A DNA stretch of 64,000 bases from Myxococcota bacterium (lineage in GTDB: Bacteria; Myxococcota_A; Bradymonadia; UBA7976; UBA1532): positions 1 through 64,000 of the forward strand of contig CAUJDF010000038.1 in NCBI GenBank assembly GCA_963169045.1, read 5' to 3'. The translations under genes and the position numbers were made by a program. Under the pieces are notes generated by a model. That model saw only the letters and a program-made list of their open reading frames with translations, had not been told where the DNA came from and made no database searches. This document shows, piece by piece, positions 45,133 through 53,682 of the stretch; the first letter of the stretch is position 1, and the number at the start of each line of letters is the position of its first letter.

Positions 45133-47835
45133 TCAGCGCACGGCGACGCGCGCGTCGATGATGCGGTAGCCGCGCCCCGGCTCGAGCGCCATCACCGGAT
45201 TCATGTCGATGGCGCCGAGCTCGGGCACCGCGTCGACCAGGCTCGACACGCGCAGCAGCGCCTCCCGCAGCGCGGGCACGTCGGCCGCCGGGTGGCCCCG
45301 GTAGCCCTGCAGCAGCGGAAAGCCGCGGATGCCGCTCACCATTTCGCGCGCGTCCTTGTCGGTCAGCGGCGAGACGCGGAAGACGACGTCGCGCAGGATC
45401 TCGACGTGGATGCCGCCGAGGCCGAACGCGACGAGCGGCCCGAACACCGGGTCCGGCTCGACGCCGATCATCACCTCCGCCGCGCCCTTGACCATCGGCT
45501 GCACCAGCGCGCCCTGCATCGCGTCGCCGAGGCGCCCCCGCATGTCGTCGAACGCGGCACGCACGGCGTCGGCGTCGCGCAGGTTCAGGACGACGCCACC
45601 GTGCTCGGTCTTGTGGGTGATGGCCAGCGACACGAGCTTCACCGCCACCGGGAAGCCCACCTCGGCGGCGATCCGCGCCGCCTCGTCCGCGGACGTGGCG
45701 ACGCCGCCGGGCGGCAGCGACAGGCCGGCGCACTCGAGCACCGCCCGCGCCTCCTGCGCCGTCAGCCAGCCCGGACCGCGCGCCTCGAGCGCCTCGCGGC
45801 AGATACGCCGCGCCTCGGCCAGCCGCTGGTCGGGGAACTCGGGGAACGTGCCGGGATCGGCGCGCCGCCACTCCGCGTACTCCGCGATCTTCCCGAGCAC
45901 GCGCCCCATCTCCTCGGGGAACTCGTAGGCGGGGACGACGGTCCCGCGCGGCGTCTCGATGGCGTAAGTCTCCGCGTCGCCGCCGATCACGCACGCGAAC
46001 ACCGGCTTGTGCGGGGCGCCGGCGGCGTCCACGCCGAGGGCCACCGCCGCACGGACCGCGTCGGTGTCGTACATGCCGACCGGCGTGTAGATGACGATCA
46101 GCGCGTCGACCTCGTCGGCGCACAGCACGCGCTCGACGGCGCGCCGGTACGCCTCGGGATCGGCGGACGCGATCATGTCGACCGGGTTGCGCGTGCTCGC
46201 CTCGGGCGGCAGGAAGCGCGCGAGGGCGGCGCGCGTCTCGTCGCCCAGCGCCTCGACCCTCAGCCCCGCCGCCTCGAGCGCGTCCGTGCAGAGGATCGCC
46301 GGGCCGCCCGAGTTCGTGACCACCGCCACGCGCCGCCCGCGCGGCAACGGCTGCTTCGTGAGCGCGCGCGCGATGCCGAACATCTCCTGCAGCGTGTCGG
46401 CGCGGATGATGCCCGTCTGCCGGAAGAGCGCGTCCACCGCCGTCTCTGCCGCGGCCAGCGCCGCGGTGTGGCTGCTCGCCGCCGCGCGCCCGGCCTCGCT
46501 GCGCCCCGCCTTGACCGCCACGATCGGCTTGCGCCGGCCCACGCGCCGCGCGATGCGCGCGAACTTGCGCGGCTGCCCGAACGACTCGAGGTAGAACATC
46601 ACCACGTCGGTGCTCGGGTCCTCCTCCCAGTACTCGAGCAGGTCGTTGCCCGACACGTCGGCCTTGTTGCCGACGCTCGCGAACGACGACAGGCCGAGCC
46701 CCAGGCGCCGAGCGAGCGCGATGATCGCCACGCCGAGCGCGCCGCTCTGCGAGCACAGGCCCACCGTGCCGCGCGGCGGCATCTCGTCGGTGAACGTCGC
46801 GTTGAGCCGCACCTCGGGATCGGTGCTGATGAACCCCAGGCAGTTGGGGCCGATCATGCGCATGCCGTGGCGTCGCACCTGGTCGACGAGCGCGTCCTGC
46901 CGCGCCTTGCCGGCGGGGCCCGTCTCCGCGAAGCCGGCGGTGACGACGACGAGGCCGCGCGCGCCCACCGCCGCGCACTCCTCGACGACGGCCGGCACGT
47001 GCTCCGCGGGGACGGCGATGATCACCAGGTCCACCGGCGCGCCGATCGCGCGCAGGTCCGGGTACGCGCGGATCGACCCCACGTGCGCCGACTTCGGGTT
47101 CACCGGATAGACCGGCCCCTCGAAGCCGTTGCGGACGAGCGAGACCAGGATGCGGTAGCCGACGGAGTCGTGCCGGCGCGAGGCGCCGACGACCGCCACG
47201 GAGCGCGGCCGGAAGACCGGGCGCAGCGAGGACGTGGCGAAGATGCGCGCGCCGAGGTCCGTCGGGGCGGGCACGCGCGTGTCGAAGCGGTAGGTGTCGT
47301 AGTCGCCCTCGCGCGTCGTCTCGGCCTCGAAGCCGCCGCCGCGGAAGAGCTCCGAGAGGGCGGTGTTGCCGACGTGGGCGACGCCGACGAGCGTGCGCAC
47401 GCCGCGCAGGGCCGCCAGCAGCGCCACCCGCTCGAGCAGCAGCGCCCCGATGCCCAGGCCGCGCCGATCCGCCTGCACCGCCAGGCCGAGCGCCGCCGCG
47501 TCGCCGCCGGGCAGCAGCCGGTAGCCGCCGAACGCCAGCAGGTCCGGCCCCTCGTCGCCGCGGACGAGGAACGCCTCGCCCTCGCCCCCGGTGACGCCGC
47601 GCAGGAAGCCCTCCACCGCGTCGCCCGACAGCCGCAGACTGCGCTCCACCTCGAGCCGCTCGTCGTCGGGCAGCCGGCCGAGGAACGCCTGCACGAGCCG
47701 CGCGTCCTCCGGCAGCGCCCGCAGGAGGCCGATCGCGTTTCCGTCGCGTAACACGAACGTGCCCGCTTCGCGTCCCTCGCGCTCCACCGCCGGCCGGAAG
47801 TCCGGCCTCACCACGCCCCGCCGCTCGTCGTTCAC
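45133..47835 (-). CDS. GNAT acetyltransferase fused to ADP-forming acyl-CoA synthetase (Pat-like)
   Basis: This encodes 900 residues. An N-terminal GNAT domain (about 30-190, acetyl-CoA loop in QADRRGLGIGALLL) precedes a CoA-binding domain (about 205-330, SVAVVGASRRHDSVG), two succinyl-CoA-synthetase-like domains (about 340-660) and a C-terminal ATP-grasp domain (about 685-895). The order matches type II protein lysine acetyltransferases such as SlPatA. The motif ASSHTAALA keeps the His that is phosphorylated in active ADP-forming acetyl-CoA synthetases, so the ligase half may be active. Cytoplasmic; likely acetylates acyl-CoA synthetases. Confidence 0.88.
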   Translation of the reverse strand: MNDERRGVVRPDFRPAVEREGREAGTFVLRDGNAIGLLRALPEDARLVQAFLGRLPDDERLEVERSLRLSGDAVEGFLRGVTGGEGEAFLVRGDEGPDLLAFGGYRLLPGGDAAALGLAVQADRRGLGIGALLLERVALLAALRGVRTLVGVAHVGNTALSELFRGGGFEAETTREGDYDTYRFDTRVPAPTDLGARIFATSSLRPVFRPRSVAVVGASRRHDSVGYRILVSLVRNGFEGPVYPVNPKSAHVGSIRAYPDLRAIGAPVDLVIIAVPAEHVPAVVEECAAVGARGLVVVTAGFAETGPAGKARQDALVDQVRRHGMRMIGPNCLGFISTDPEVRLNATFTDEMPPRGTVGLCSQSGALGVAIIALARRLGLGLSSFASVGNKADVSGNDLLEYWEEDPSTDVVMFYLESFGQPRKFARIARRVGRRKPIVAVKAGRSEAGRAAASSHTAALAAAETAVDALFRQTGIIRADTLQEMFGIARALTKQPLPRGRRVAVVTNSGGPAILCTDALEAAGLRVEALGDETRAALARFLPPEASTRNPVDMIASADPEAYRRAVERVLCADEVDALIVIYTPVGMYDTDAVRAAVALGVDAAGAPHKPVFACVIGGDAETYAIETPRGTVVPAYEFPEEMGRVLGKIAEYAEWRRADPGTFPEFPDQRLAEARRICREALEARGPGWLTAQEARAVLECAGLSLPPGGVATSADEAARIAAEVGFPVAVKLVSLAITHKTEHGGVVLNLRDADAVRAAFDDMRGRLGDAMQGALVQPMVKGAAEVMIGVEPDPVFGPLVAFGLGGIHVEILRDVVFRVSPLTDKDAREMVSGIRGFPLLQGYRGHPAADVPALREALLRVSSLVDAVPELGAIDMNPVMALEPGRGYRIIDARVAVR

Positions 47836-47887
47836 CGTGCCGTCCTCCGCCGTGTCGCGCGCACCGTCAGCAATCCGCGTGCCCCGG

Positions 47888-47916
47888 TTGACACGCGCCC
47901 CGCGCCGGACCTAAGC
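47888..47916 (+). promoter_or_regulatory. Candidate promoter of the second GST gene
   Basis: TTGACA at 47888-47893, a 17-bp spacer and a weak -10 (CTAAGC) at 47911-47916. The start of transcription would lie just before the ribosome site GGAGGAGG of the gene at 47936. Confidence 0.4.
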
Positions 47917-47935
47917 CATGGCGGAGGAGGCGCCC

Positions 47936-48550
47936 ATGGAGCTCTACGTCTTCCCCCCGTCGCCCAACTGCCGCAAGGTCCTCGCCACCGTCTACCACCT
48001 GGGCCTGCCGGTCGACATCCGCCACGTGAACGTGCCCGGCGGCGAGCAGCGCCGCCCCGAGTTCCTGGCGATCAACCCCAACGGCCGCGTGCCGGCGCTC
48101 GTGGACGGCGACTTCCGCCTTTGGGAGTCGAACGCGATCGCCCAGTACCTGTGCGAGGTCGCCGGCGACGGGCGCCTCTGGCCCTCTGACGCGCGCGGCC
48201 GCGCCGACGTCGCCCGCTGGATGTCGTGGCAGCTCGCCCACTGGGGCCCGGCGACGAACGCGCTCATCTGGGAGAACCTGGCGAAGCGCATGGCGGGCCT
48301 CGGCGGTCCCGACGAGAAGGCCCTCGCCGAAGCATCCGAGAAGTTCCACGCCGTCGCGCGGATCCTCGACGCCCACCTCGCCGACCGGCCGTTCGTCGCC
48401 GGGGAGGACGTGACGCTCGCCGACTTCGCGCTCGGCGGGAACATGACCTACGCCGTGCCGGCGCGCTTCCCGCTCGAAGGGTACGCACACATCCGCGCCT
48501 GGTGGGAGCGCCTCGAAGGCATCGAGAGCTGGCGGCGGAGCAGACCGTGA
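47936..48550 (+). CDS. Glutathione S-transferase family protein
   Basis: This encodes 204 residues. MELYVFPPSPNCRKVLAT opens the thioredoxin-like domain; NGRVPALVDGD and WESNAIAQYL supply the cis-Pro and glutathione-binding segments. The helical domain includes DVTLADFALGG. The ATG at 47936 was preferred to 47918 because GGAGGAGG stands 6 nt before it. Its stop overlaps the next start (TGATG), so it forms an operon with the ADP-ribosylglycohydrolase gene. Confidence 0.88.
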   Translation: MELYVFPPSPNCRKVLATVYHLGLPVDIRHVNVPGGEQRRPEFLAINPNGRVPALVDGDFRLWESNAIAQYLCEVAGDGRLWPSDARGRADVARWMSWQLAHWGPATNALIWENLAKRMAGLGGPDEKALAEASEKFHAVARILDAHLADRPFVAGEDVTLADFALGGNMTYAVPARFPLEGYAHIRAWWERLEGIESWRRSRP

Positions 48551-49476
48551 TGCCATCGCTGCGCGAACGCATCGAGGGCGGCCTCGTCGGGCTGCTGGTG
48601 GGCGACGCGCTCGGCGTGCCTTACGAGTTCCACCGCGCGGAATCGCTGCCGCGTGTGATCGAGATGACGCCGCCGCCGGACTTCCGCCGCAGCCACGGTC
48701 GCGTGCCGCCGGGCACGTGGTCCGACGACGGCGCGCAGGCGCTGTGTCTGTTGGCGTCGTTGCTCGCGCACGGGCGCCTCGACCCCGACGACCTCGGGCG
48801 CCGCTTCCTGAACTGGCACGAGCACGGGTACCTGGCCGTCGATGGCATCGTCTTCGACGTCGGCAACCAGACGTCCGCGGCGCTGCGCGCCCTGCGCGCG
48901 GGGTCGCCGGCGCTCGGGGCCGGCCCCGCCGGCGAGTACGACAACGGCAATGGCTCGCTGATGCGCGTCCTGCCGCTGGCGCTGTGGCACACGGGCAGCG
49001 ACGCGTCGCTCGTGGCCGACGCCCACGCGCAGTCGCGGGTGACCCACGGACACCCGCGCTCGCTGGCCTGCTGCGCGCTCTACTGCCTGTGGGCGCGGCG
49101 CACGCTCGACGGCGCCGCCGATGCCTGGAGCGAGGCCGTCACCACGCTGCGCCGGCTCTACGGTGAGGACGCCCCCGAGCGCGCCGAGCTCGAGGCGCAC
49201 GTCCGGCCCGACGACCCGGCGGGTGGCCACGGCTCCGGCTACGTCGTCGACTGCCTGCGATCCGCCCGCGCCGCGCTCGAGGCCGGCCCCTACGAGGCCG
49301 CCGTGCGCGCCGCCGTCGCGCTCGGCAACGACACCGACACCACCGCGGCGGTCGCCGGCGGCCTCGCCGGCGTCCGCGACGGCGTCGCCGCCATCCCCGC
49401 GCGCTGGCGCGACGCGCTGCGGGGCCGCGAGCTGCTGTCTCCCCTCCTGCAGGCGCTGCTCGCGCACCGTTGCTGA
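48550..49476 (+). CDS. ADP-ribosylglycohydrolase family protein
   Basis: This encodes 308 residues. GLLVGDALGVPYEFH is the typical N-terminus. TWSDDGAQALCLL and GNDTDTTAAVAGGLAG contain the acidic residues that bind the two Mg ions. The family removes ADP-ribose from proteins or DNA (DraG type). In the first metal motif Gly-Ala-Gln replaces the usual Thr/Ser after Asp-Asp. Target unknown. Confidence 0.88.
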   Translation: MPSLRERIEGGLVGLLVGDALGVPYEFHRAESLPRVIEMTPPPDFRRSHGRVPPGTWSDDGAQALCLLASLLAHGRLDPDDLGRRFLNWHEHGYLAVDGIVFDVGNQTSAALRALRAGSPALGAGPAGEYDNGNGSLMRVLPLALWHTGSDASLVADAHAQSRVTHGHPRSLACCALYCLWARRTLDGAADAWSEAVTTLRRLYGEDAPERAELEAHVRPDDPAGGHGSGYVVDCLRSARAALEAGPYEAAVRAAVALGNDTDTTAAVAGGLAGVRDGVAAIPARWRDALRGRELLSPLLQALLAHRC

Positions 49477-49532
49477 ATCTCGTGCAGTTTTTCCGCTAGG
49501 ATGGATCGAACGTCGCGAGGGGGTCGAAGGCG

Positions 49533-49910
49533 GTGGCCGAAAAGGGATGGTCGGGCTTCACGGGCGTCGAGTGCGTCTTCCGCGAAGACGCCAATGCGCG
49601 CCGTCGTCTGCCGCCGAAGCGCCCGAAGCCGGCGCTGCCGCCCGCGCCGCCGCCACCGGTGGTCGAGCTCGCCCCCGAGCCCACCGCCGTCGACCTCGCT
49701 CCCGAGCCCACCGCCGTCGACCGCGCTCCCGAACCGACCGCCGTCGACCTCGCTCCCGAACCGACCGCCGACGTCGCCGCCTCCTCGCCGGTCGAGCTCG
49801 CCCCCGAGCCGACCGCCGACGTCGCTGCCCCCGAGCCCCCGCCGGACGCGACCGCCGAGGCGCCGCGCCGCAAGAACGGCCTGCGCTGGTGGGTGAACCC
49901 GGAGCGCTGA
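49533..49910 (+). CDS. Pro/Glu-rich repeat protein
   Basis: This encodes 125 residues from a GTG. A 28-residue head (GWSGFTGVECVFRED) precedes six copies of a 9-12-residue repeat APEPTAVDL or APEPTADVA, and the tail reads RRKNGLRWWVNPER. The DNA repeats are nearly perfect (27 bp). No signal peptide or family was recognised. A head and tail conserved around a variable repeat would resemble a scaffold or adaptor; this is speculative, and so is the start. Confidence 0.5.
   Translation: MAEKGWSGFTGVECVFREDANARRRLPPKRPKPALPPAPPPPVVELAPEPTAVDLAPEPTAVDRAPEPTAVDLAPEPTADVAASSPVELAPEPTADVAAPEPPPDATAEAPRRKNGLRWWVNPER
49680..49840 (+). repeat. 27-bp-period coding repeats
   Basis: Repeats of CTCGCTCCCGAGCCCACCGCC-like units encode APEPTAVDL. 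Copies differ mostly at third positions (CCGAGCCC versus CCGAACCG). Confidence 0.7.
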
Positions 49911-50001
49911 CCCCGGCGAATTCGTGTCGTGGGCGCGCCGGGTGCGTCGCCTCCCCTCCCGAACCGCGGCGAAGCAATCCGCGGCACGGAGAGGAGACCC
50001 C

Positions 50002-52218
50002 ATGCGACGCATCCTTCCCCTGTTGCTGGCGCTGACGTCGCCGGCGCTGGCCCAGGACAAGTTCGCCGAGCTGCAGATCGACGCGGCGCCGTTCGCCGCC
50101 TTCCTGGGCGCGGCCATCATCCAGGAGGCTGGCGATCTCTGCCCGGAGCCGGCCCCCGCCCAGCTGTGCAACGGGCAGACGTGTTACCTCGACCGTCTCG
50201 ACGTGCAGCCGGGCGGCACGTTCCGCCGGTCGAACACCGCCGTCCAGGTGACCGTCGATGGCGACCTGCCGGCGCTCTCCACGGCGCAGCTGCAGTACGT
50301 CCAGCCGCTGCGCGCGCACTTCAAGTCGCTGAGCTGCATCCGAAATCCGAGCTGCGCCCGCGACGACTGGGCGCAGGTCGTCGACCTGCACCTGCTGCTC
50401 GACCTCGGCGTCTCGGGCAACCAGCTCTGCGTCACGCCGGCAGGCTTCCTCGAGCCGGTGCCGGCGGACGTGTTGCCGTCGTCCGATCCCATCTGTGCGC
50501 CGCTCGCGCTCGGCGCCATCCGGCAGCTCGCGGGCCCGGAGATGGAGGTCGTCGCGCGCGGCCTCAGCGCGAACGACGACGAGAGCGTGCTCGCCGTCCG
50601 CGTCGAGCTGCTGCAGGAGGGGCTCGCAAGCGTGCTCTCCGCCCCGGCCGCCGCGGCGCTGGCCACGGCGCGGACGAACGCGTGGCAGGCGTTCCTCGAC
50701 GGCGACCTCGCGGCGGCGCCCGTGACCGGCTCGCCCTCGTGGCGTCTCCACCTGACCGACGACCTGCTGCGCACCGCCATGGCGCGGCGCTTCGCCGCCG
50801 CCGTCCACGACGACCCGGACACCTCCCTCGACGGCCCGGTCGACGGACTGTGGTGGCCCTTCACCGGCGATGGCATCCTCGGCGCGCACTTCTTCGCCGA
50901 GATCGACACCCACATCTGCCCGAACCTCATCGGCGCCGAGGTCCATGCCAGCCTGCCGCTGGCGCTCGACGGCGATGCGTTCCGGGTCGAGGGCAAGGTG
51001 ACCTGGGACACGAACGACGCCGACGTCGGCCTCTGCGGCGCCCTCTTCGGCGGCTTCGTGTTCGCGCCTGTCACGATGCCCATCGCCGCCGCCATCGCCG
51101 ACTCGTTCTCGCCCGATCCGAGCGAGCTCGGCGCTCCCGCCGAGTGCGACGCCGTCGAGTCGCAGACCGAGGACAACACGGTCGACCTCGACTGCACCTT
51201 CCCGCTGGCACTGCCGGACGTGCGCGTCGGCAACGCCTTCCTCGACCTGCAGCTCGCCGACTCGACGCCCTCGCCCCTCGGCCTGACGATCCACGGCGCC
51301 GCCCATGGCGGCGGTCCCGGCCAACAGATCCCGGCGACCGAGGCGACCGTCGATGGCGGCTTCGGCTATGGCATCCACGGCAACTGCAGCGCCGGCTTCA
51401 GCCAGGGTTACTCCGGCGGCGTCTCGCTGCGCGGTCCGCGGCTGTGCGACACCGACATCCTGTCCGATCCGCACCACGTGTTCGACGTCGAAGGCACGAG
51501 CGAGACGACGTACGACGGCATTCGCACGAACATCGACGTCGACTTCCCGGCCTTCGCCTCGGTGATGTGCCCGGTGAGCCCGGGCGTGTGGGCCGCGTGC
51601 CCGCCCGGCCAGGCGCCGCTCGACCAGTACTGGCTGTCGCCCTACCCCCTGACAATGACGCTGTGGACGACGCGGGGCGCGTTCACCGTGCAGGTGCCCG
51701 GGCCGGTCAAGGTCACCGAGCAGCAGCAGCTCGCGCTGTCGTTCCAGGCCGTCAACCTGCGCGTGAACTGCATGGCGCCGCAGACCGGTCTGTTCGGCAT
51801 CCCCGGTCTGTACGACCCGCGCTGGGACATTGATCCGCCGCCGTATCTGCCGCTCGAGCGCGTCACGCGCCTGGGACGCGAGCGCATCGGCCAGGTCGCG
51901 CTCACCGACCTCGTGGTCTCGGCGCCCGAAGGCATGCTCGACCGGCTCGGCGCGCTGCGCACGCGTGGCGTCCCGCTGCAGTACCGCGCGACGGCGGTGA
52001 TCGACGCGGGCCGCGCCGGGCGCTACCGCGTCCCGGTGACGATCCCGCTCTCGGTGGGCTGGCGCGCGGAGGGCGTCGGGTCCCGCGTGAGCGCGCTCCG
52101 CACGAGCGCCGCGGTCTCGGCGGCCGTCGACCTGACGCGCGCGCTGCCCTCGTCGCTGGCCGGCGCGGGCTTCACCCTGCAAGTGCCGGCCGGGGCCATC
52201 GGCGTGTCCGGGCGCTGA
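50002..52218 (+). CDS. Large secreted protein, family not recognised
   Basis: This encodes 738 residues. The start at 50002 follows GAGAGGAG by 6 nt and gives a signal peptide (MRRILPLLLALTSPALAQ). The mature protein carries about 17 cysteines, including CPEPAPAQLCNGQTC near residue 48 and later spaced pairs. Segments such as RFEVEGKVTW-like strands and PLALPDVRVGNAFLDLQL suggest repeated beta domains. No catalytic motif was seen. It is not a lipoprotein. It may be a lipid-binding or adhesin-like protein; function unknown. Confidence 0.75.
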   Translation: MRRILPLLLALTSPALAQDKFAELQIDAAPFAAFLGAAIIQEAGDLCPEPAPAQLCNGQTCYLDRLDVQPGGTFRRSNTAVQVTVDGDLPALSTAQLQYVQPLRAHFKSLSCIRNPSCARDDWAQVVDLHLLLDLGVSGNQLCVTPAGFLEPVPADVLPSSDPICAPLALGAIRQLAGPEMEVVARGLSANDDESVLAVRVELLQEGLASVLSAPAAAALATARTNAWQAFLDGDLAAAPVTGSPSWRLHLTDDLLRTAMARRFAAAVHDDPDTSLDGPVDGLWWPFTGDGILGAHFFAEIDTHICPNLIGAEVHASLPLALDGDAFRVEGKVTWDTNDADVGLCGALFGGFVFAPVTMPIAAAIADSFSPDPSELGAPAECDAVESQTEDNTVDLDCTFPLALPDVRVGNAFLDLQLADSTPSPLGLTIHGAAHGGGPGQQIPATEATVDGGFGYGIHGNCSAGFSQGYSGGVSLRGPRLCDTDILSDPHHVFDVEGTSETTYDGIRTNIDVDFPAFASVMCPVSPGVWAACPPGQAPLDQYWLSPYPLTMTLWTTRGAFTVQVPGPVKVTEQQQLALSFQAVNLRVNCMAPQTGLFGIPGLYDPRWDIDPPPYLPLERVTRLGRERIGQVALTDLVVSAPEGMLDRLGALRTRGVPLQYRATAVIDAGRAGRYRVPVTIPLSVGWRAEGVGSRVSALRTSAAVSAAVDLTRALPSSLAGAGFTLQVPAGAIGVSGR

Positions 52219-52407
52219 AGCACGAGGGCCGCGCGCCGGCCCGGATCGCACACGGCGCTCACCGCCGCCGCTTTCCGACAGCCGGCGCGCACGTCGTCCG
52301 CAACCCAACGGACGGAAAGCGGAATTCACGACGCGGGCACTTCTTCGTCGGGCGGCGCGCCCGGCCCGCGCCTCCCCGTCGCACACCGAAGACGAAGGAG
52401 GCGCTCC
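52219..52407. other. Intergenic region
   Basis: A GC-rich 189-bp spacer between two rightward secreted-protein genes. It holds the ribosome site GAAGGAGG 7 nt before the ATG at 52408. No terminator or promoter was clear. Confidence 0.35.
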
Positions 52408-53658
52408 ATGTCCACGAACCATCCGCTCGACGCTCGCTGCCTGACGATCGCCCTGACGCTGCTGCTGGGGGCCGGCGCCGCCGAGGCACGGACCTGGTAC
52501 GTGCGCGCCGACGCGCCGGCGGGGGGCGACGGCAGCCGCTGGGGCCGGGCCTTCCGGACGCTGCAGGCGGCGTTCGACGCGGTCGGGCGCGGCGACGAGA
52601 TCCTGGTCGCCGGCGGGACGTACGCCGGCGGCGCCCGGCTCGACGTGGGCAACGTCACGATCCGCGGCGTGGGCAGCGTCGTCGACGGCCGCAACCAGGT
52701 CTCGAGCGGCATCGTCGCCGACGGCCTGAACGGCGACGTGACGGTGGAAGGCATGGACTTCCGGAACTTCCGCGACGCCGGCCTGCGCATCGGGGAGCGG
52801 AGCAGCGGAGCCACCGTGCGCGACTGCGCCTTCTCCGGCAACCGCATCGCCCTCGACGCGCGCGAGGACACGACCGTCGAGGACAGCCGGTTCACGGTGG
52901 CGGACGGCGGCTACGGCGTCGTCGCGCGCGCCAACGCGCACTACACGGTCCGGCGGAGCGTCTTCACGGCGGCGCGTCCGGGCCGCGGCCGGGGCCTGCA
53001 CATGATGAACTGGGCCTACTCGCGGCTGTCGATCCGGGAGAACACCTTCTCCGGCCTCGAGATTGGCTTGAACCTGGTCGGCGCCGAGAACCGCGGCGAG
53101 GTCGAGGAGAACACGTTCGTCGGCGGCGGCACGGCCATCCGCGTCGAGGGCGGCGAGTTCGACATCGTCCAGAACGTGGTGCGCGACGCGGACCGCGGCC
53201 TCTGGACCACCGGCAGTACCAGCAATGTGGTGTTCAACACGTTGCTCGACGTCGACGAAGGCATCCGCTGCACCGGTGACTTCTGGTGGGAGGATGCGCT
53301 CATCGCCAACAACGCCGTCCGCGCGAACGTCACCGCCTTCGCCGGCGAGCAGGGCTGCCGCGGGCGCCTGCGCACCAATGCCTTCCACGGCGGCGAGCGG
53401 CACGTCACCGGCCCGTACGAGGACGAGGGCGCCAACCGTGTCGGGCGCTGGTTCGATGTCACCGCGTCGTACGCGCCGACCGCCGCCGACTCGATCCTGG
53501 TCGACGCCGCGACGACCTATGACGGGCTCACGCCCGAGCTGGACTTCGGCAACCGCGTCCGCACGGCGATTCCCGACATCGGCGCGGGCGAGTGGTCGAA
53601 CGTGGCCGTCCTCCAGAATCCGGACCTCGTCGACTTCCGCGCGCGCATCGGCTTCTGA
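52408..53658 (+). CDS. Secreted right-handed parallel beta-helix protein
   Basis: This encodes 416 residues. A signal peptide (LTIALTLLLGAGAAEA) is followed by WYVRADAPAGGDGS and GRAFRTLQAAFDAV, typical of DUF1565/beta-helix proteins. About nine coils of 20-25 residues follow (VTIRGVGSVVDG, VEDSRFTVADGG, LSIRENTFSG, RGEVEENTFVGG). Such folds occur in polysaccharide lyases and hydrolases; no catalytic residues are certain. GAAGGAGG stands 7 nt before the ATG. Confidence 0.85.
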   Translation: MSTNHPLDARCLTIALTLLLGAGAAEARTWYVRADAPAGGDGSRWGRAFRTLQAAFDAVGRGDEILVAGGTYAGGARLDVGNVTIRGVGSVVDGRNQVSSGIVADGLNGDVTVEGMDFRNFRDAGLRIGERSSGATVRDCAFSGNRIALDAREDTTVEDSRFTVADGGYGVVARANAHYTVRRSVFTAARPGRGRGLHMMNWAYSRLSIRENTFSGLEIGLNLVGAENRGEVEENTFVGGGTAIRVEGGEFDIVQNVVRDADRGLWTTGSTSNVVFNTLLDVDEGIRCTGDFWWEDALIANNAVRANVTAFAGEQGCRGRLRTNAFHGGERHVTGPYEDEGANRVGRWFDVTASYAPTAADSILVDAATTYDGLTPELDFGNRVRTAIPDIGAGEWSNVAVLQNPDLVDFRARIGF

Positions 53659-53682
53659 GCGGGCGCCGGCGACACCGCTCCC

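Noticed and set aside
49558-53403. Very long open frame on the minus strand (about 1,280 codons)
   Set aside because: It is the mirror of the secreted 738-residue protein, the beta-helix gene and the Pro-rich gene. It lacks recognisable domains and is Arg/Asp/Val-biased as expected for an opposite-strand frame in GC-rich DNA.
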